This document shows, piece by piece, positions 46,011 to 54,929 of a DNA stretch of 64,000 nt. Position 1 is the first letter of the stretch; every line of letters starts with the position of its first letter. The position numbers and the translations under genes were made by a program. This DNA is from Gammaproteobacteria bacterium (GTDB lineage: Bacteria > Pseudomonadota > Gammaproteobacteria > DSM-16500), in NCBI GenBank assembly GCA_014132595.1, contig BMAG01000024.1, positions 1 to 64,000 of the forward strand, written 5' to 3'. The notes beneath the pieces are model-generated. The model was given only the letters and a program-made list of their open reading frames with translations. It did not search any database and had not been told where the DNA came from.

Positions 46011-46959
46011 AAAAATTAATTTGATTAAACACTTATCCCCAGAGGCTTTATATGAACAGCTAAAACAGTTTACAGCAGGGATGGCTGTTACAAAAGGAGC
46101 GTTTGAACTCATTGTTGAAAAATGTTTATTAGAAGATATTGAATGGAATCATATGGATCAGTTACATCGTCCTGCCATTCATAATACATATGAGAAAGGG
46201 ATCCGAATTGCAATGGGACAAGATTTTGCAATTTCTCTAACGCAATGGAAAAATTGGCCATTTCTTATAACGGTTACTGATGTCTACGTTGCAAAAGGAT
46301 TATTTTACCAATCATTAACTATTGCCGGGATTATTTTCATTCATTCCATCATTTCATTAGAGCAAATGGGTGATAATGTAAAATTAAAAGATGAGTGGTT
46401 TATTGCATCACATAAATTTTTTAAGCTATTGCACAAACCTCTTAATAAAAAACTTTATTCGTTAAATGCTCGCTTGCAGCAAGAAGATGAACAAGTTCGG
46501 CAAGGTCGTTTTGAATTGCGCAAACAAGGCTATACTTTTAAAACCGATTGTCCTGATTACTATAATTCGAATCAATTAGGCGCAAATACAATTTATCCGT
46601 CGTTAGAAGCAGGCGCTTCTTTTTCATTGGAAGGCATTACAGAAGTGCCGACTTTGGTCGAAGCTGGAAATTTAAAATTTATTGTTAGCAAAAATAACAA
46701 TTCTGGCTACCTTGTATGGCCTTCCACTTGTCCGCACGAGGGGGGACCATTGATCAATGGGAAATTTTGTGAGGCAAAAGTGACTTGTCCATGGCATGGC
46801 TTACACTTTAAAGCGGTTGAATTGTCTGCTAACCATTCTACAGCATCAAAACATGGATTTGCATATGAGTTAATTGGAAATACGGTCTATATTAAGCAGA
46901 GTTCCTCAATTGAAGAGAAAATCATCGTGACAAAAAGTCATGATTTTATAACTGCATAG
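46003..46959 (+). CDS. Protein with a C-terminal Rieske 2Fe-2S domain
   Basis: 318 residues. The Rieske cluster motif is Cys243-Pro-His245 and Cys262-Pro-Trp-His265 (CPHEGGP ... CPWHGLHF), complete. In ring-hydroxylating oxygenases this domain is N-terminal and followed by an iron-containing catalytic domain; here an unrecognised domain of about 200 residues comes first (HLHRPAIHNTYEKGI-like HxxH residues: DQLHRPAIHNTYEKG) and the Rieske domain is last. This could be a permuted oxygenase or an electron-transfer partner. It is coupled to the sugar methyltransferase by overlap, so a glycan substrate is likely. Confidence 0.8.
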   Translation: MNKKINLIKHLSPEALYEQLKQFTAGMAVTKGAFELIVEKCLLEDIEWNHMDQLHRPAIHNTYEKGIRIAMGQDFAISLTQWKNWPFLITVTDVYVAKGLFYQSLTIAGIIFIHSIISLEQMGDNVKLKDEWFIASHKFFKLLHKPLNKKLYSLNARLQQEDEQVRQGRFELRKQGYTFKTDCPDYYNSNQLGANTIYPSLEAGASFSLEGITEVPTLVEAGNLKFIVSKNNNSGYLVWPSTCPHEGGPLINGKFCEAKVTCPWHGLHFKAVELSANHSTASKHGFAYELIGNTVYIKQSSSIEEKIIVTKSHDFITA

Positions 46960-46985
46960 TCATTTTCCCGGATAAGCATACGACT

Positions 46986-48956
46986 ATGATGAAAATTCTG
47001 AGAAAATGCTCATCTTTAGAAATACCTTATATTCTATTGGGACTTTTTTTGCCCTTTTCTTATACAATATTATGGCTATCATTAAATACACAGCTTCCTG
47101 GTAATGATGCTGCAAATTATTTAATGACTTCGGTCAATATTTTTCATCATTTTAGCGAGCATGGTTTTTGGAGTGGAATACAAAGTGTTTATTTAGAAAG
47201 AGGGTGGAGACCGATTTTTTTTCCTGTTTTGGCAGTGCCTTTTTTGTTGATTTCTCATGGAAATTTATATTTTTCTTATTTTTTAGTTGCTCTTCTTTCT
47301 CTTGTTTTCAGCGGAATTTATATATACTTATTTTTTAGACTTAAGCTTGATCGATTTCCCGCTATTATCGCGACTAATCTCATCATCTTATTGCCGTTTG
47401 TTCAAGCACAAGTTGTGATGTTTTATGCTGAGGCAGCTTTATTGCCTTGTCTTATCGGATGCATTTATCATTTAATTAAATCAGATTATTTACGTGATAA
47501 AAAACATGTTTATGGCTTTATTGCATTATTCGCGTTGGCATTTACAATGAGACCCGTTGAGGCTGCTACCCATCTTATTTTTGTGTTAACTGCATTTTTA
47601 TACTTAGGATGGCGCTCAAACTATTTTAATCTGAAACAGATTATGAGTGTTTTATTTATCTGTTTATCCGCGTTATTTCTTATGTTGTTCTTAGCGGCGC
47701 TTCCTTATATACATTTTGTTCCTGTGCAGGTTATTGATGGGGGCGTACTTGATATAAGAATGACAAAAGTTATTCATCATGCCTTAATTGCATCAGGAAT
47801 AAGTGTTTTTTTAATAGGATTTTTTATAGTATTTTCACCTATTAAACAAATCGCTTATACTTTTTTTGCTTCCTTTTATAGTAATATTAGGAAGACCTTC
47901 CTAATTCCCGCTTTTTTTGCATCACTGTTGTTGGTTCTTATATGGTTTTTGCCATTTGCCATTGAAACATTTCAGTGGGTATATCGTACCTCACTGGGTG
48001 ATGTTGCAAGTAGTACAGGATCTTTATCAGGATCTCATTTTTCATGGAATGTATTGCAAATTTACCTTCGCAATGAAGGTGTCTTGCCGGTCATTGGTAT
48101 TGTATTGATTACAGTGTTGGCATTAGTGTGTCTTTCTAACAGACAGAAGCGTGCAGTTATTTTATCGACTCCTTTTATTTATTTGTTATTGTTACTACCT
48201 TTTCCTATATGGGAAGCGTTCTATACGGTACAGATTGTGACGCGTAAATTATCCGTCGCAGTACCTGCATTGTTAATGGCCTTGTTAATGCTGGCATTAC
48301 AACGTGGTAATCAATTATTTTTACGTATAATGGGCATTACAGTGGTGTTGTTTGCTGTTTTTGGATTGAGTATAGGCTTGATGTTGAGTCCGGAAACTCC
48401 GGATCCCATTCCTTTCTTAAATAAAACGATAGGATATTTTGTACCAAAACCCATCAGGCTAAAACCGAATCCTCATGATGTTGTCATTGATTTTCTTGCA
48501 GTTCAGGCAGCAAAGTATCATCTAACTTCCATTGCTCTTGAACTTAATCCCGGTACTCCTGATGCAAGGCATCCCATTGAGGCTGAGCCTGTTGACCCTT
48601 TCTTAATAAGCACAATGGCCGTTGCATCAAAACAATTGTATTCTGTCGCTTATCCTTATGTGAGTTTATATGCTCCGGATACTATCCAGAGCTTTACTGA
48701 CAAATATGATGGGATATTTTTATCAGACCTGACTAGTAAAATGCGCATATCTAAAGAAGCTGCAGCTAATTATTTACAGCAATATCAAGTTGAAAATAGC
48801 GCCAGTCTCAAAGTTCTTTATGAATTTTTGTTTTATTATTCCAATAATACTATTCAGAACAAAGGATGGGTTGTCGGTCCTTGTATTAACCTAGAAGGCG
48901 AGCGAGGCGGCGATTATCTAGGATGCTTGTTGTTACATAAAAAAGTATTAAGCTAA
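46986..48956 (+). CDS. GT-C-like polytopic membrane protein, paralogue 1
   Basis: 656 residues with about ten to twelve membrane helices and a soluble C-terminal domain. The first periplasmic loop has LNTQLPGNDAANYLM (acidic Asp in the GT-C position) and ERGWRPIFFP; WVYRTSLGDVASSTG and KPNPHDVVIDFL are further landmarks. It is closely related to the 52948 gene: nearly all these blocks recur. I infer a membrane glycosyltransferase using a polyprenyl-linked donor; no family name is certain. Its 3' end overlaps the convergent ybhN-like gene by nine bases. Confidence 0.75.
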   Translation: MMKILRKCSSLEIPYILLGLFLPFSYTILWLSLNTQLPGNDAANYLMTSVNIFHHFSEHGFWSGIQSVYLERGWRPIFFPVLAVPFLLISHGNLYFSYFLVALLSLVFSGIYIYLFFRLKLDRFPAIIATNLIILLPFVQAQVVMFYAEAALLPCLIGCIYHLIKSDYLRDKKHVYGFIALFALAFTMRPVEAATHLIFVLTAFLYLGWRSNYFNLKQIMSVLFICLSALFLMLFLAALPYIHFVPVQVIDGGVLDIRMTKVIHHALIASGISVFLIGFFIVFSPIKQIAYTFFASFYSNIRKTFLIPAFFASLLLVLIWFLPFAIETFQWVYRTSLGDVASSTGSLSGSHFSWNVLQIYLRNEGVLPVIGIVLITVLALVCLSNRQKRAVILSTPFIYLLLLLPFPIWEAFYTVQIVTRKLSVAVPALLMALLMLALQRGNQLFLRIMGITVVLFAVFGLSIGLMLSPETPDPIPFLNKTIGYFVPKPIRLKPNPHDVVIDFLAVQAAKYHLTSIALELNPGTPDARHPIEAEPVDPFLISTMAVASKQLYSVAYPYVSLYAPDTIQSFTDKYDGIFLSDLTSKMRISKEAAANYLQQYQVENSASLKVLYEFLFYYSNNTIQNKGWVVGPCINLEGERGGDYLGCLLLHKKVLS

Positions 48957-49955
48957 TGTAGTTTCTATTGAATTTTCGTTTAATTCGTTCTTTTTCTTCA
49001 ATAACTGACTATCGAAAATAAACACGGCAAGACCTGGCAAGTAAGTCAATATACCGATTACTCTATAGGCCAGAAAAATTGTAGCATAGGTCGCGTTAAC
49101 TCCAGGATTGAGCAGCACGATGATATTTGCGAAGGCAGCCTCACCAATCCCAAATCCTCCTGGTGCTATCGGTATTAAATTGACAAGTTGTGTGACAGCG
49201 GCAGCTATCATGTAGTCAGTGAAAGAAATAGGAGGAAAATGCATGATTTTGGCGATTAATGAGCAAGTCATGACGATCATAAGTTGTATGATGACTGAAG
49301 CAATTAAACACTTGAAAATGGCTAACTTTGAATTACGATAGACGCGCATGGAATTGATCAAGGAAACACCCATTGTTAGCCATTTTTTACCCGCAAAACG
49401 AGAGCATAACCATGTGCTTAATCCGAGCTGTTGTGGCAGCAGAATAGAACCAAAAAATACGATCAAAAGACTTAGGCAAAGTATAAGACAGATAAAAATA
49501 AAATATAAGGGAGAGTTCTGCTGTGTAAATAGTTTTAAGTGCATTGCTGCACATAAACAAACAGCAATAAAGATTCCCATTAAACCTGTAATACGATCAA
49601 ATAAAATGGATAACATGACCGCACTTCGTTTGTCTGTCTTTTTGAAAAGGAAATAACAACGAAAAAAATCCCCGCCAATCCCGCCCGGAAGCAAATTATT
49701 AAAAGCAATTCCAAGATAGGTAGGAATGAGCGTATGACGAAAATTTAATTGAATGGCTTGCGCTGTATTTAACTGGTACCAGCGCCACGCGCTTACAATG
49801 ACAACCGCAAAATAAAGCATCATTGTGCAGGCCAATAGTCCCGGTGAATATAAAAGTTGAGGAAGCAGACTAAAATCTAGTTTTGAAGTATGTGTTAAAA
49901 ACCAAAGCAATAAAACAGAAATAAGTATTTTTACAGGTATTATTATTTTTCGCAT
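48948..49955 (-). CDS. YbhN/LPG-synthase TM family membrane protein (UPF0104)
   Basis: 335 residues, about eight membrane helices, of the lysylphosphatidylglycerol-synthase transmembrane/UPF0104 family. Landmarks: FNNLLPGGIGGDFFRCYFL, SILFDRITGLMG and LIPIAPGGFGIGEAAFANII. These proteins occur in many cell-envelope glycan loci and may flip or transport lipid-linked saccharides. It overlaps the next upstream gene (49943) by 13 bases, so the two form a - strand pair. Confidence 0.88.
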   Translation of the reverse strand: MRKIIIPVKILISVLLLWFLTHTSKLDFSLLPQLLYSPGLLACTMMLYFAVVIVSAWRWYQLNTAQAIQLNFRHTLIPTYLGIAFNNLLPGGIGGDFFRCYFLFKKTDKRSAVMLSILFDRITGLMGIFIAVCLCAAMHLKLFTQQNSPLYFIFICLILCLSLLIVFFGSILLPQQLGLSTWLCSRFAGKKWLTMGVSLINSMRVYRNSKLAIFKCLIASVIIQLMIVMTCSLIAKIMHFPPISFTDYMIAAAVTQLVNLIPIAPGGFGIGEAAFANIIVLLNPGVNATYATIFLAYRVIGILTYLPGLAVFIFDSQLLKKKNELNENSIETTLA

Positions 49956-51649
49956 TGGTTTAATCGTCTATTTAATAAACCTTTATAGAAATCGAAACGA
50001 TTGTAAGATGGAATTTTGCGCATGTCAATTGTTACAACGGGCATTGAACCTGTCTGTTTTTTATCTGAAACAGGCAGGGAATGTTCATCGCTATTGACTA
50101 TGAGATTGCCCCATGGGGTATCTTTGACTTCCATTTCATTGTTTCCATAGATAACTGTGTTATGACGGTTATAGTTGGATGGATATCCCATCATATATAA
50201 GCTATGAATAATAACCCCAATAACCTGCTGCTGAAATTGACAAGTTCTCATGCCGTACTCATTTGCTATAGGTATGTTCTTTGAGTATGAATAATTTTTT
50301 CCACTATCACAATCGATGGCATGAATAATAACTTTTTTGTTTTGTTTTAATAAAGGTATGACATGATCTCTTAATTGTTGCTGTACATAATTAAAGTCAT
50401 TCTCATGAGGTCCAACGATACCGTCAGACATCATTAAATTGGCATAACACACTCCAAAAACTGCAATTGTTATGAAAATTAAAGAGGATAGCATTTTAGG
50501 AATGTTTAAGAACGAATATTTAGAGTGAGGCGAGTCACTCAATTTATGGATTGACCAAAAAAAGACATATAGCAATATCGGCATGGTAGCCAGTGTATAA
50601 CGGAATGTGTAAGAACGTTCAGAGGTTGCAAGTACTGGTGAATAAGCGAGAAAAAAAAGTAAAAATACAATGCCAAAAGATTTAATAATATCAATTGAAA
50701 TTGCTTTGATATTTTTTGTTCTATTAAGGAAACAAACATGTATAAGTGCGATTGCAAAAATGGAGCAAATAGTGATTAAAGATAATGGTGGTTGGAAATG
50801 CGAAGTTCCCCATAACCACAAAGATGAATGCATCAATAAAATATCGAATATCCATTGAAAACGAGAAAATAAATGAGCAGTTTCTAATGTGCCAGGTCTA
50901 TTCCCAATTTGCAGATCGACGTTAAATAAAAAATGCACAAGAATAATAGTTGTAAAATAAATAAGCATCATAAGGATAATGAGGAAGGATGCAGAATAAA
51001 AAAACTTTCTTTTAAGAGAGAGTTCGGGAGCTTTAGACAAAAATGTGTTCAGGTAGCAAATCGTCAGCAGAGTCCAACCATACATGGAAGATAATGGATA
51101 ATTAAGCAAGCTAGCATAAAATAATAAACAACCTAATATTAAATATCTATTCTTAGATTTTTCTCTAGGTAGGGTGAATGAATGATGCCAACAAAATAAG
51201 CCGCCAAAAGTTAAAAGCAACGCAGTCATAATTAAGGAATAATTGGCTGTTGCATTAAATATCTGATAAGCAGGGAGAGTAAAAGATGCAATTGCAAAAG
51301 TGGCTGCCAGTATTCTATTTCTATTAAATAAAAGCTGCCAACGATACAACAATATACCTAAAATACTTGTCAATATTACGCATATTAATCTTACATACAC
51401 GGCATGATGCAAATTCAAAGAAATAAGATCAGTCGTATAGAATGATATCATGCAAATAGGGCGAACCAATTGAAAAACGGTGTTGTAATAAAGATAGCCA
51501 AAATCAGATATTTTCATCCATGGCCATATTTCCCACATGAGATCATCTTGTCGTAAGTAATTGTGGGATAGGAAAGCGGGAGAAAGTGCTATTACTAGAC
51601 TTAAAAAAATAATGATATAAAATGTAAAATCTTTTTGTTGAGATTGCAT
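49943..51649 (-). CDS. Polytopic membrane protein (possible GT-C or polymerase)
   Basis: 568 residues with about ten hydrophobic helices and a periplasmic C-terminal domain of about 170 residues. The N-terminal loop has FLSHNYLRQDDLMWEI (acidic DD, GT-C-like). The C-terminal part carries a PYSKNIPIANEYGMRTC-like stretch. No known family is obvious. It is transcribed with the ybhN-like gene and divergent from the acyltransferase; a role in polymerising or glycosylating the exported polysaccharide is an inference from position and topology. Confidence 0.65.
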   Translation of the reverse strand: MQSQQKDFTFYIIIFLSLVIALSPAFLSHNYLRQDDLMWEIWPWMKISDFGYLYYNTVFQLVRPICMISFYTTDLISLNLHHAVYVRLICVILTSILGILLYRWQLLFNRNRILAATFAIASFTLPAYQIFNATANYSLIMTALLLTFGGLFCWHHSFTLPREKSKNRYLILGCLLFYASLLNYPLSSMYGWTLLTICYLNTFLSKAPELSLKRKFFYSASFLIILMMLIYFTTIILVHFLFNVDLQIGNRPGTLETAHLFSRFQWIFDILLMHSSLWLWGTSHFQPPLSLITICSIFAIALIHVCFLNRTKNIKAISIDIIKSFGIVFLLFFLAYSPVLATSERSYTFRYTLATMPILLYVFFWSIHKLSDSPHSKYSFLNIPKMLSSLIFITIAVFGVCYANLMMSDGIVGPHENDFNYVQQQLRDHVIPLLKQNKKVIIHAIDCDSGKNYSYSKNIPIANEYGMRTCQFQQQVIGVIIHSLYMMGYPSNYNRHNTVIYGNNEMEVKDTPWGNLIVNSDEHSLPVSDKKQTGSMPVVTIDMRKIPSYNRFDFYKGLLNRRLNQCEK

Positions 51650-51690
51650 TAAACGAACACCTAAATTTTACATGATTGTAGATAGGCGTA

Positions 51691-51708
51691 CACTCTATGT
51701 CAATCTAG
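51691..51708. promoter_or_regulatory. 18-nt motif shared upstream of the acyltransferase and paralogue 2 genes
   Basis: CACTCTATGTCAATCTAG recurs with two changes at 52924-52941 (CACTGTATATCAATCTAG). The copies stand 30 and 16 bases before their gene's start. It may be a shared promoter part or operator; function unproven. Confidence 0.35.
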
Positions 51709-51737
51709 TTAACTAAGTATTAGGAGGTAAAAATAGA

Positions 51738-52868
51738 ATGGGAGCACTTCGTTTTTATTTAGCACTTTGTGTGGTTATGGCGCATGTCGCGAAGTTTCCT
51801 TTCATTATTGGTATCTCTCCACAAAGTGCGGTAATGATATTTTTTATTATCTCTGGTTTTTATATGACGATGATTTTAAATAAAACCTATATTGGTCAGG
51901 GTTCAAGCATGATATTCTTCTTTAATCGTTTTATGCGCCTGTGGCCTATATTTATAATTATCACATTATGTTCAATGATTGCGCCGTTACTGCTTTCCCA
52001 CTACGGTGATAATCCCAATAATTGGATATGGGCAGCCATGCATGGCGGAGCAAAATCAATTGAGGCAGTTATTTGTATTCTTTTCAGCAATTTTTTTATG
52101 GTGTTGCATGATTGGCAGTTTTATTTTTCTCGTGACATTTCAGAAGGGTTTTCACTTATTACAGGATTTTCAGGTGGAACAGATTTATCAGTCTATGATT
52201 ATGTTCCACAAGCATGGTCAATAGGCGTTGAAATCTGTTTTTATCTACTAGCACCACTTATTGTTCGAAGTATGCGCGCAATTCTAAGTGTTGCGGTGAT
52301 CAGCTTATTAATTAATTTATTTTGGATCCATGTGGGGGCAAGATTTGAACCTTGGCGATATATGTTTTTACCCTCCGTTCTATATCTCTTTATGATGGGT
52401 GCTGCTGGTTATCATTTCTTCTTTAAAGGTTGGATTAAATCAAGTAACTGGAAAGATTGGCTGTTGTTATTAATGACTTTATTGATTCTTCTTATAGTAT
52501 CAAATAAAGTAAATGCGGATCGTCCATTATATATTGCTTTTGAACCCTTTAAATTTCTCAATTATGCGATTGCAATTCCTATATTGTTTACCATCACTAA
52601 AAACTGGAGAATTGACCGATTTATTGGGGAATTATCCTATCCGCTGTATCTTTGTCATTTATTAGTACTTCATGTAGTTAAAGCGCTCACACCCACTGGG
52701 GAAATTGGTCGTGGAATTATGGTAATTATAATTTCAATTATAGTTTCAATCTTGCTTTATTTTACAGTCGATTATCCCATTAATTTATGGAGGCATAAAC
52801 TTTCAAAGCGTTTTATGATGAATCAAAAAATACCAATGAATGCAGTATCCTCCGTCGCTACCTCATGA
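51738..52868 (+). CDS. Acyltransferase 3 family protein
   Basis: 376 residues, about ten membrane helices, of the O-acyltransferase family (OafA/NodX type). The catalytic His lies in the first helix region (LALCVVMAHVAKFPF); the conserved PQAWSIGVEICFYLL and LSYPLYLCHLLVLHV blocks are present. Adds acetyl or another acyl group to sugars of exported polysaccharides. A strong AGGAGG (51721-51726) precedes ATG 51738. Divergent from the 49943 gene. Confidence 0.9.
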   Translation: MGALRFYLALCVVMAHVAKFPFIIGISPQSAVMIFFIISGFYMTMILNKTYIGQGSSMIFFFNRFMRLWPIFIIITLCSMIAPLLLSHYGDNPNNWIWAAMHGGAKSIEAVICILFSNFFMVLHDWQFYFSRDISEGFSLITGFSGGTDLSVYDYVPQAWSIGVEICFYLLAPLIVRSMRAILSVAVISLLINLFWIHVGARFEPWRYMFLPSVLYLFMMGAAGYHFFFKGWIKSSNWKDWLLLLMTLLILLIVSNKVNADRPLYIAFEPFKFLNYAIAIPILFTITKNWRIDRFIGELSYPLYLCHLLVLHVVKALTPTGEIGRGIMVIIISIIVSILLYFTVDYPINLWRHKLSKRFMMNQKIPMNAVSSVATS

Positions 52869-52923
52869 CGCCAAATTACAGAGAGGTGTTTAAATTCAAT
52901 ATTTTTGAGGTGATAACAAGATG

Positions 52924-52941
52924 CACTGTATATCAATCTAG
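52924..52941. promoter_or_regulatory. Second copy of the shared 18-nt motif
   Basis: CACTGTATATCAATCTAG, matching 51691-51708 except for two positions. Followed by AGGA (52944-52947), the ribosome binding site of the GT-C-like paralogue 2. Confidence 0.35.
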
Positions 52942-52956
52942 ATAGGAATGTCATTA

Positions 52957-54870
52957 ATGTTAACAATGGACAATAAAAAATTATCACAACCGAAAAATAG
53001 TTTATTTTGCTTTTTTGCAGCTTCTTTTCTTCCTCTGTTATTTACCATTTATTGGGTTTATAAAAATACTCAATTGCCGGGTTCTGATGCAGCAAGTTTT
53101 ATATTGGCAGCAGATCATATATACCAGCAATTTATTGATGGAGGTTTTTGGCATGGATTGTTGAGAGCGGTTCTTGATAGAGGATGGCGACCCATTTTTT
53201 TTCCTGCAATGACGGTACCTTTTATATTTCTTTCGAAAGGGAATTTATTATTAGCAGCGGGGTTGACTGCGGTCACAAGTATTTTCGTTAGTACAATTTA
53301 TGTTTATTTATATGCGAGATTAATGGTTGGACGTTATTCTTCTGTAATAATCACGAGTATTATCTGTCTATTAGCTTTAGTTTTAGATCAAGCAGTAGAG
53401 TTTTTTGCAGAATGCTTCTTTTTTCCTTGTATTGTCGGAAGCATTTATCATTTAATTAAATCAGACTATTTCAGAAAATTTAAGCATGCAGTTGCGTTTG
53501 CACTTCTTGCTAGTTTGGCTGCATTGCTAAGACCGGTAGAAATGTTGATACATTTGTTTCCTGTTTTGGTTATTTTTATCTGTTTGGGTTTAAAACTTAA
53601 GAGATTTACTAAACAGAAAATTATGCTTCTCCTTGGACTGTCATTGCTATCGCTATTGGTTATATTTTTATCTGCAAAATATTTCCAAAAAATTCCTGTA
53701 GAAGATAGTGTAATCCGAGAAAATCTAACGCATTTTATTAATATCATATTGTCCGGGACAATTGTATTATTTGTTGCCTGGTTCATTTACACCTGGACTC
53801 ATTATGTTGGATCATTAAAAATAAATTTAGTGGAGCCGGCTCAAACAAAAAATGATTTTAATTTATTTTTCGCATTTTGTTTATTTTTTATAATAATTCT
53901 TGCATGGTACTTGCCCTTTGCTTACCAAACCATTAGTTGGATTTACCGCACGTCGCTAGGTGATGTAGCCGCCGGTACTACTCGTATGACCTCAACATCA
54001 TTGTTGAGTGAAATTAACATGCAAGTGACGGGTGAAGGTAATTTTGTTGTCTATACGAGCCTATTTCTTTGTATTTTATCTTTATATAAACATCCTTCAT
54101 TAATTAAACGAGATCTTTCTTTAATACTTCCAGCTATTTTTTTAATGCTTGTTAGTATATTGCCGATCTTGGAAGTGCTTTTTACAGTGCAGGATATTAT
54201 TCGTAAATTGTCCACCGCCTTTCCTCTGTTGTTAATGGGAATGCTCCTGATAGGGCTCATGAAAGGCCCTTGGTATAAGGCACGGAACTTTTTTGCTACT
54301 ATTATTTTATGGGTTCAGTTTATTGGTATCAGTATTGCTGCATTTGGTCCCGAATGGATTAATGAAAAAATTAATGTTTTATTTGGATTCATTACTAGAC
54401 CTGTAATAATGCAACCCAATCCTCATGCAGTAGTTTTAGGTTTTTTGCAAGAACAATCTAGAAAACTGGGCATTCACTCTTTTGGCATAGAAGTACATCC
54501 GAATACTGTTGTACCTATCGATCCATTTCTAATGAATGTCATGATAAGTGCTCTACACACAGATCTAAGCGGTGGATATCCCTATTTGTCTTCATATTCC
54601 GAACAGTCTTTGTCTGATTTGCATTCACGTTTTCAGGCAATCTTTCTTTCTGATAAAGCAGACGAAATGAAAGTCTCGGATATTGCATTAAAGAAATATA
54701 CCCAACTATATGAAAAAGAAAAAAACCCGAGTATAAAAGCTTTTTATGAATTACTTTCATTATTTTCACAGCAAAAACTAGAAATGAAAGGCTGGCAAGT
54801 GGGCCCTTGCATTTGGATAAAAGCAATCAATCATATTGAGTATCAAGGATGTATCTTAATAGCAAAATAG
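52957..54870 (+). CDS. GT-C-like polytopic membrane protein, paralogue 2
   Basis: 637 residues from ATG 52957 (the ATG at 52948 lies directly beside the AGGA site, too close). It mirrors the 46986 protein: KNTQLPGSDAASFI, DRGWRPIFFPAMTVP, a periplasmic WIYRTSLGDVAAGTT loop, VQDIIRKLSTAFPLLLMG, QPNPHAVVLGFL and a C-terminal GWQVGPCIWIK. Both keep the acidic Asp and the RGWRP block, so both are probably active and may differ in donor or acceptor. A 30-nt stretch is almost identical between the two genes (47461-47490 and 53441-53470). Confidence 0.75.
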   Translation: MLTMDNKKLSQPKNSLFCFFAASFLPLLFTIYWVYKNTQLPGSDAASFILAADHIYQQFIDGGFWHGLLRAVLDRGWRPIFFPAMTVPFIFLSKGNLLLAAGLTAVTSIFVSTIYVYLYARLMVGRYSSVIITSIICLLALVLDQAVEFFAECFFFPCIVGSIYHLIKSDYFRKFKHAVAFALLASLAALLRPVEMLIHLFPVLVIFICLGLKLKRFTKQKIMLLLGLSLLSLLVIFLSAKYFQKIPVEDSVIRENLTHFINIILSGTIVLFVAWFIYTWTHYVGSLKINLVEPAQTKNDFNLFFAFCLFFIIILAWYLPFAYQTISWIYRTSLGDVAAGTTRMTSTSLLSEINMQVTGEGNFVVYTSLFLCILSLYKHPSLIKRDLSLILPAIFLMLVSILPILEVLFTVQDIIRKLSTAFPLLLMGMLLIGLMKGPWYKARNFFATIILWVQFIGISIAAFGPEWINEKINVLFGFITRPVIMQPNPHAVVLGFLQEQSRKLGIHSFGIEVHPNTVVPIDPFLMNVMISALHTDLSGGYPYLSSYSEQSLSDLHSRFQAIFLSDKADEMKVSDIALKKYTQLYEKEKNPSIKAFYELLSLFSQQKLEMKGWQVGPCIWIKAINHIEYQGCILIAK

Positions 54871-54880
54871 AATACTAAGT

Positions 54881-54917
54881 CCAGATTCACCTCGATCCTA
54901 CAAAGAGGTGAGATCTG
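54881..54917. terminator. Hairpin between convergent genes
   Basis: CCAGATTCACCTC (54881-54893) pairs imperfectly with GAGGTGAGATCTG (54905-54917) around an 11-base loop, between the stops of the GT-C-like gene and the 721-residue gene. No U tract; probable bidirectional stop signal. Confidence 0.45.
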
Positions 54918-54929
54918 AATAAAGTTAAC

